Shown: piece after piece, positions 6,008 through 6,201 of the stretch
Position numbering within the stretch: the first letter of the stretch is position 1
Layout: every line of letters starts with the position of its first letter
Assembly (NCBI GenBank): GCA_024958995.1
Contig: JANXGZ010000013.1
Coordinates: 1 to 6,201, forward strand
DNA length: 6,201 nt
Reading direction: 5' to 3'
Source of the DNA: Methylococcales bacterium
GTDB lineage: Bacteria > Pseudomonadota > Gammaproteobacteria > Methylococcales > UBA1147
Notes under the pieces: model-generated
Database searches by the model: none
The model's input: only the letters and a program-made list of their open reading frames with translations
What the model was told of the DNA's origin: nothing
Translations under genes and position numbers: made by a program

Positions 6008-6201
6008 CTCGAATGGTAAATTGCACAAAACTGGGCCGCGAAGCAGAAGGCCTTGAATCGCCCCCGTTCCCGGGTGAAAAGGGACTTCGAATTTACGAAA
6101 ATATCTCCGTTAAGGCATGGAAGGAATGGATCACCCTGCAAACCATGCTAATCAACGAACACCGACTCAAAGCATTCGAACCCGAAGCCAAGAAATTCCT
6201 C
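6004..6201 (+). CDS. yggX: YggX family Fe(II)-trafficking/oxidative-damage protein, 3' end cut off
   Basis: Small cytosolic protein linked to iron handling and protection of Fe-S clusters from oxidative damage; in enteric bacteria it belongs to the SoxRS response. The window holds the first 66 residues of a family whose members are about 90 long. MTRMVNCTKLGREAEG aligns without gaps with the E. coli start MSRTIFCTFLQREAEG, which fixes the start at 6004 rather than at Met4 (6013), and places the conserved Cys at position 7. PGEKGLRIYENIS (23-35), AWKEW (38-42) and LQTMLINEHRL (45-55) are the other hallmarks. Its ATG overlaps the mutY TGA as ATGA and no strong ribosome binding site is seen, so translational coupling to mutY is likely. 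The frame is still open at the right edge. Confidence 0.96.
   Translation, partial: MTRMVNCTKLGREAEGLESPPFPGEKGLRIYENISVKAWKEWITLQTMLINEHRLKAFEPEAKKFL

Overview
The window looks like chromosomal DNA of a gammaproteobacterium. The main evidence is the right half: an AsmA-family gene, mutY and yggX lie in that order on the + strand, tightly packed. This arrangement is known in gammaproteobacteria such as Pseudomonas, and both MutY and YggX align closely with the E. coli proteins. I recognise no mobile element, CRISPR array, tRNA or rRNA, and nothing that looks like a defence island.

Left part, minus strand: a possible 5' fragment of an unidentified gene runs off the left edge (about 1-154). 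It is followed by about 280 bases with no clear gene. Next is a six-helix CDP-alcohol phosphatidyltransferase (436-1017) with a complete catalytic signature. A 376-base divergent intergenic stretch (1018-1393) separates it from the + strand genes.

Middle and right, + strand: a NamZ/DUF1343 (GH171-type) protein (1394-2593) without a signal peptide comes first, then a 190-base gap. The AsmA-family membrane protein follows, then mutY (26 bases later), then yggX, which shares an ATGA with mutY and is cut by the right edge. The genes touch on envelope lipid synthesis (phosphatidyltransferase), peptidoglycan sugar turnover (NamZ-like), envelope lipid homeostasis (AsmA), oxidative DNA damage repair (MutY, an Fe-S glycosylase) and iron trafficking/Fe-S protection (YggX).

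The strangest feature is the start of the AsmA gene. The frame clearly encodes the usual N-terminal membrane helix, but it has no ATG, GTG or TTG upstream of that helix in its own frame. The best-placed start is an ATC at 2784 behind a GGAG, so this is either a rare non-canonical start or a sequence error. I did not find a convincing new biological system; most of the window is ordinary housekeeping sequence.
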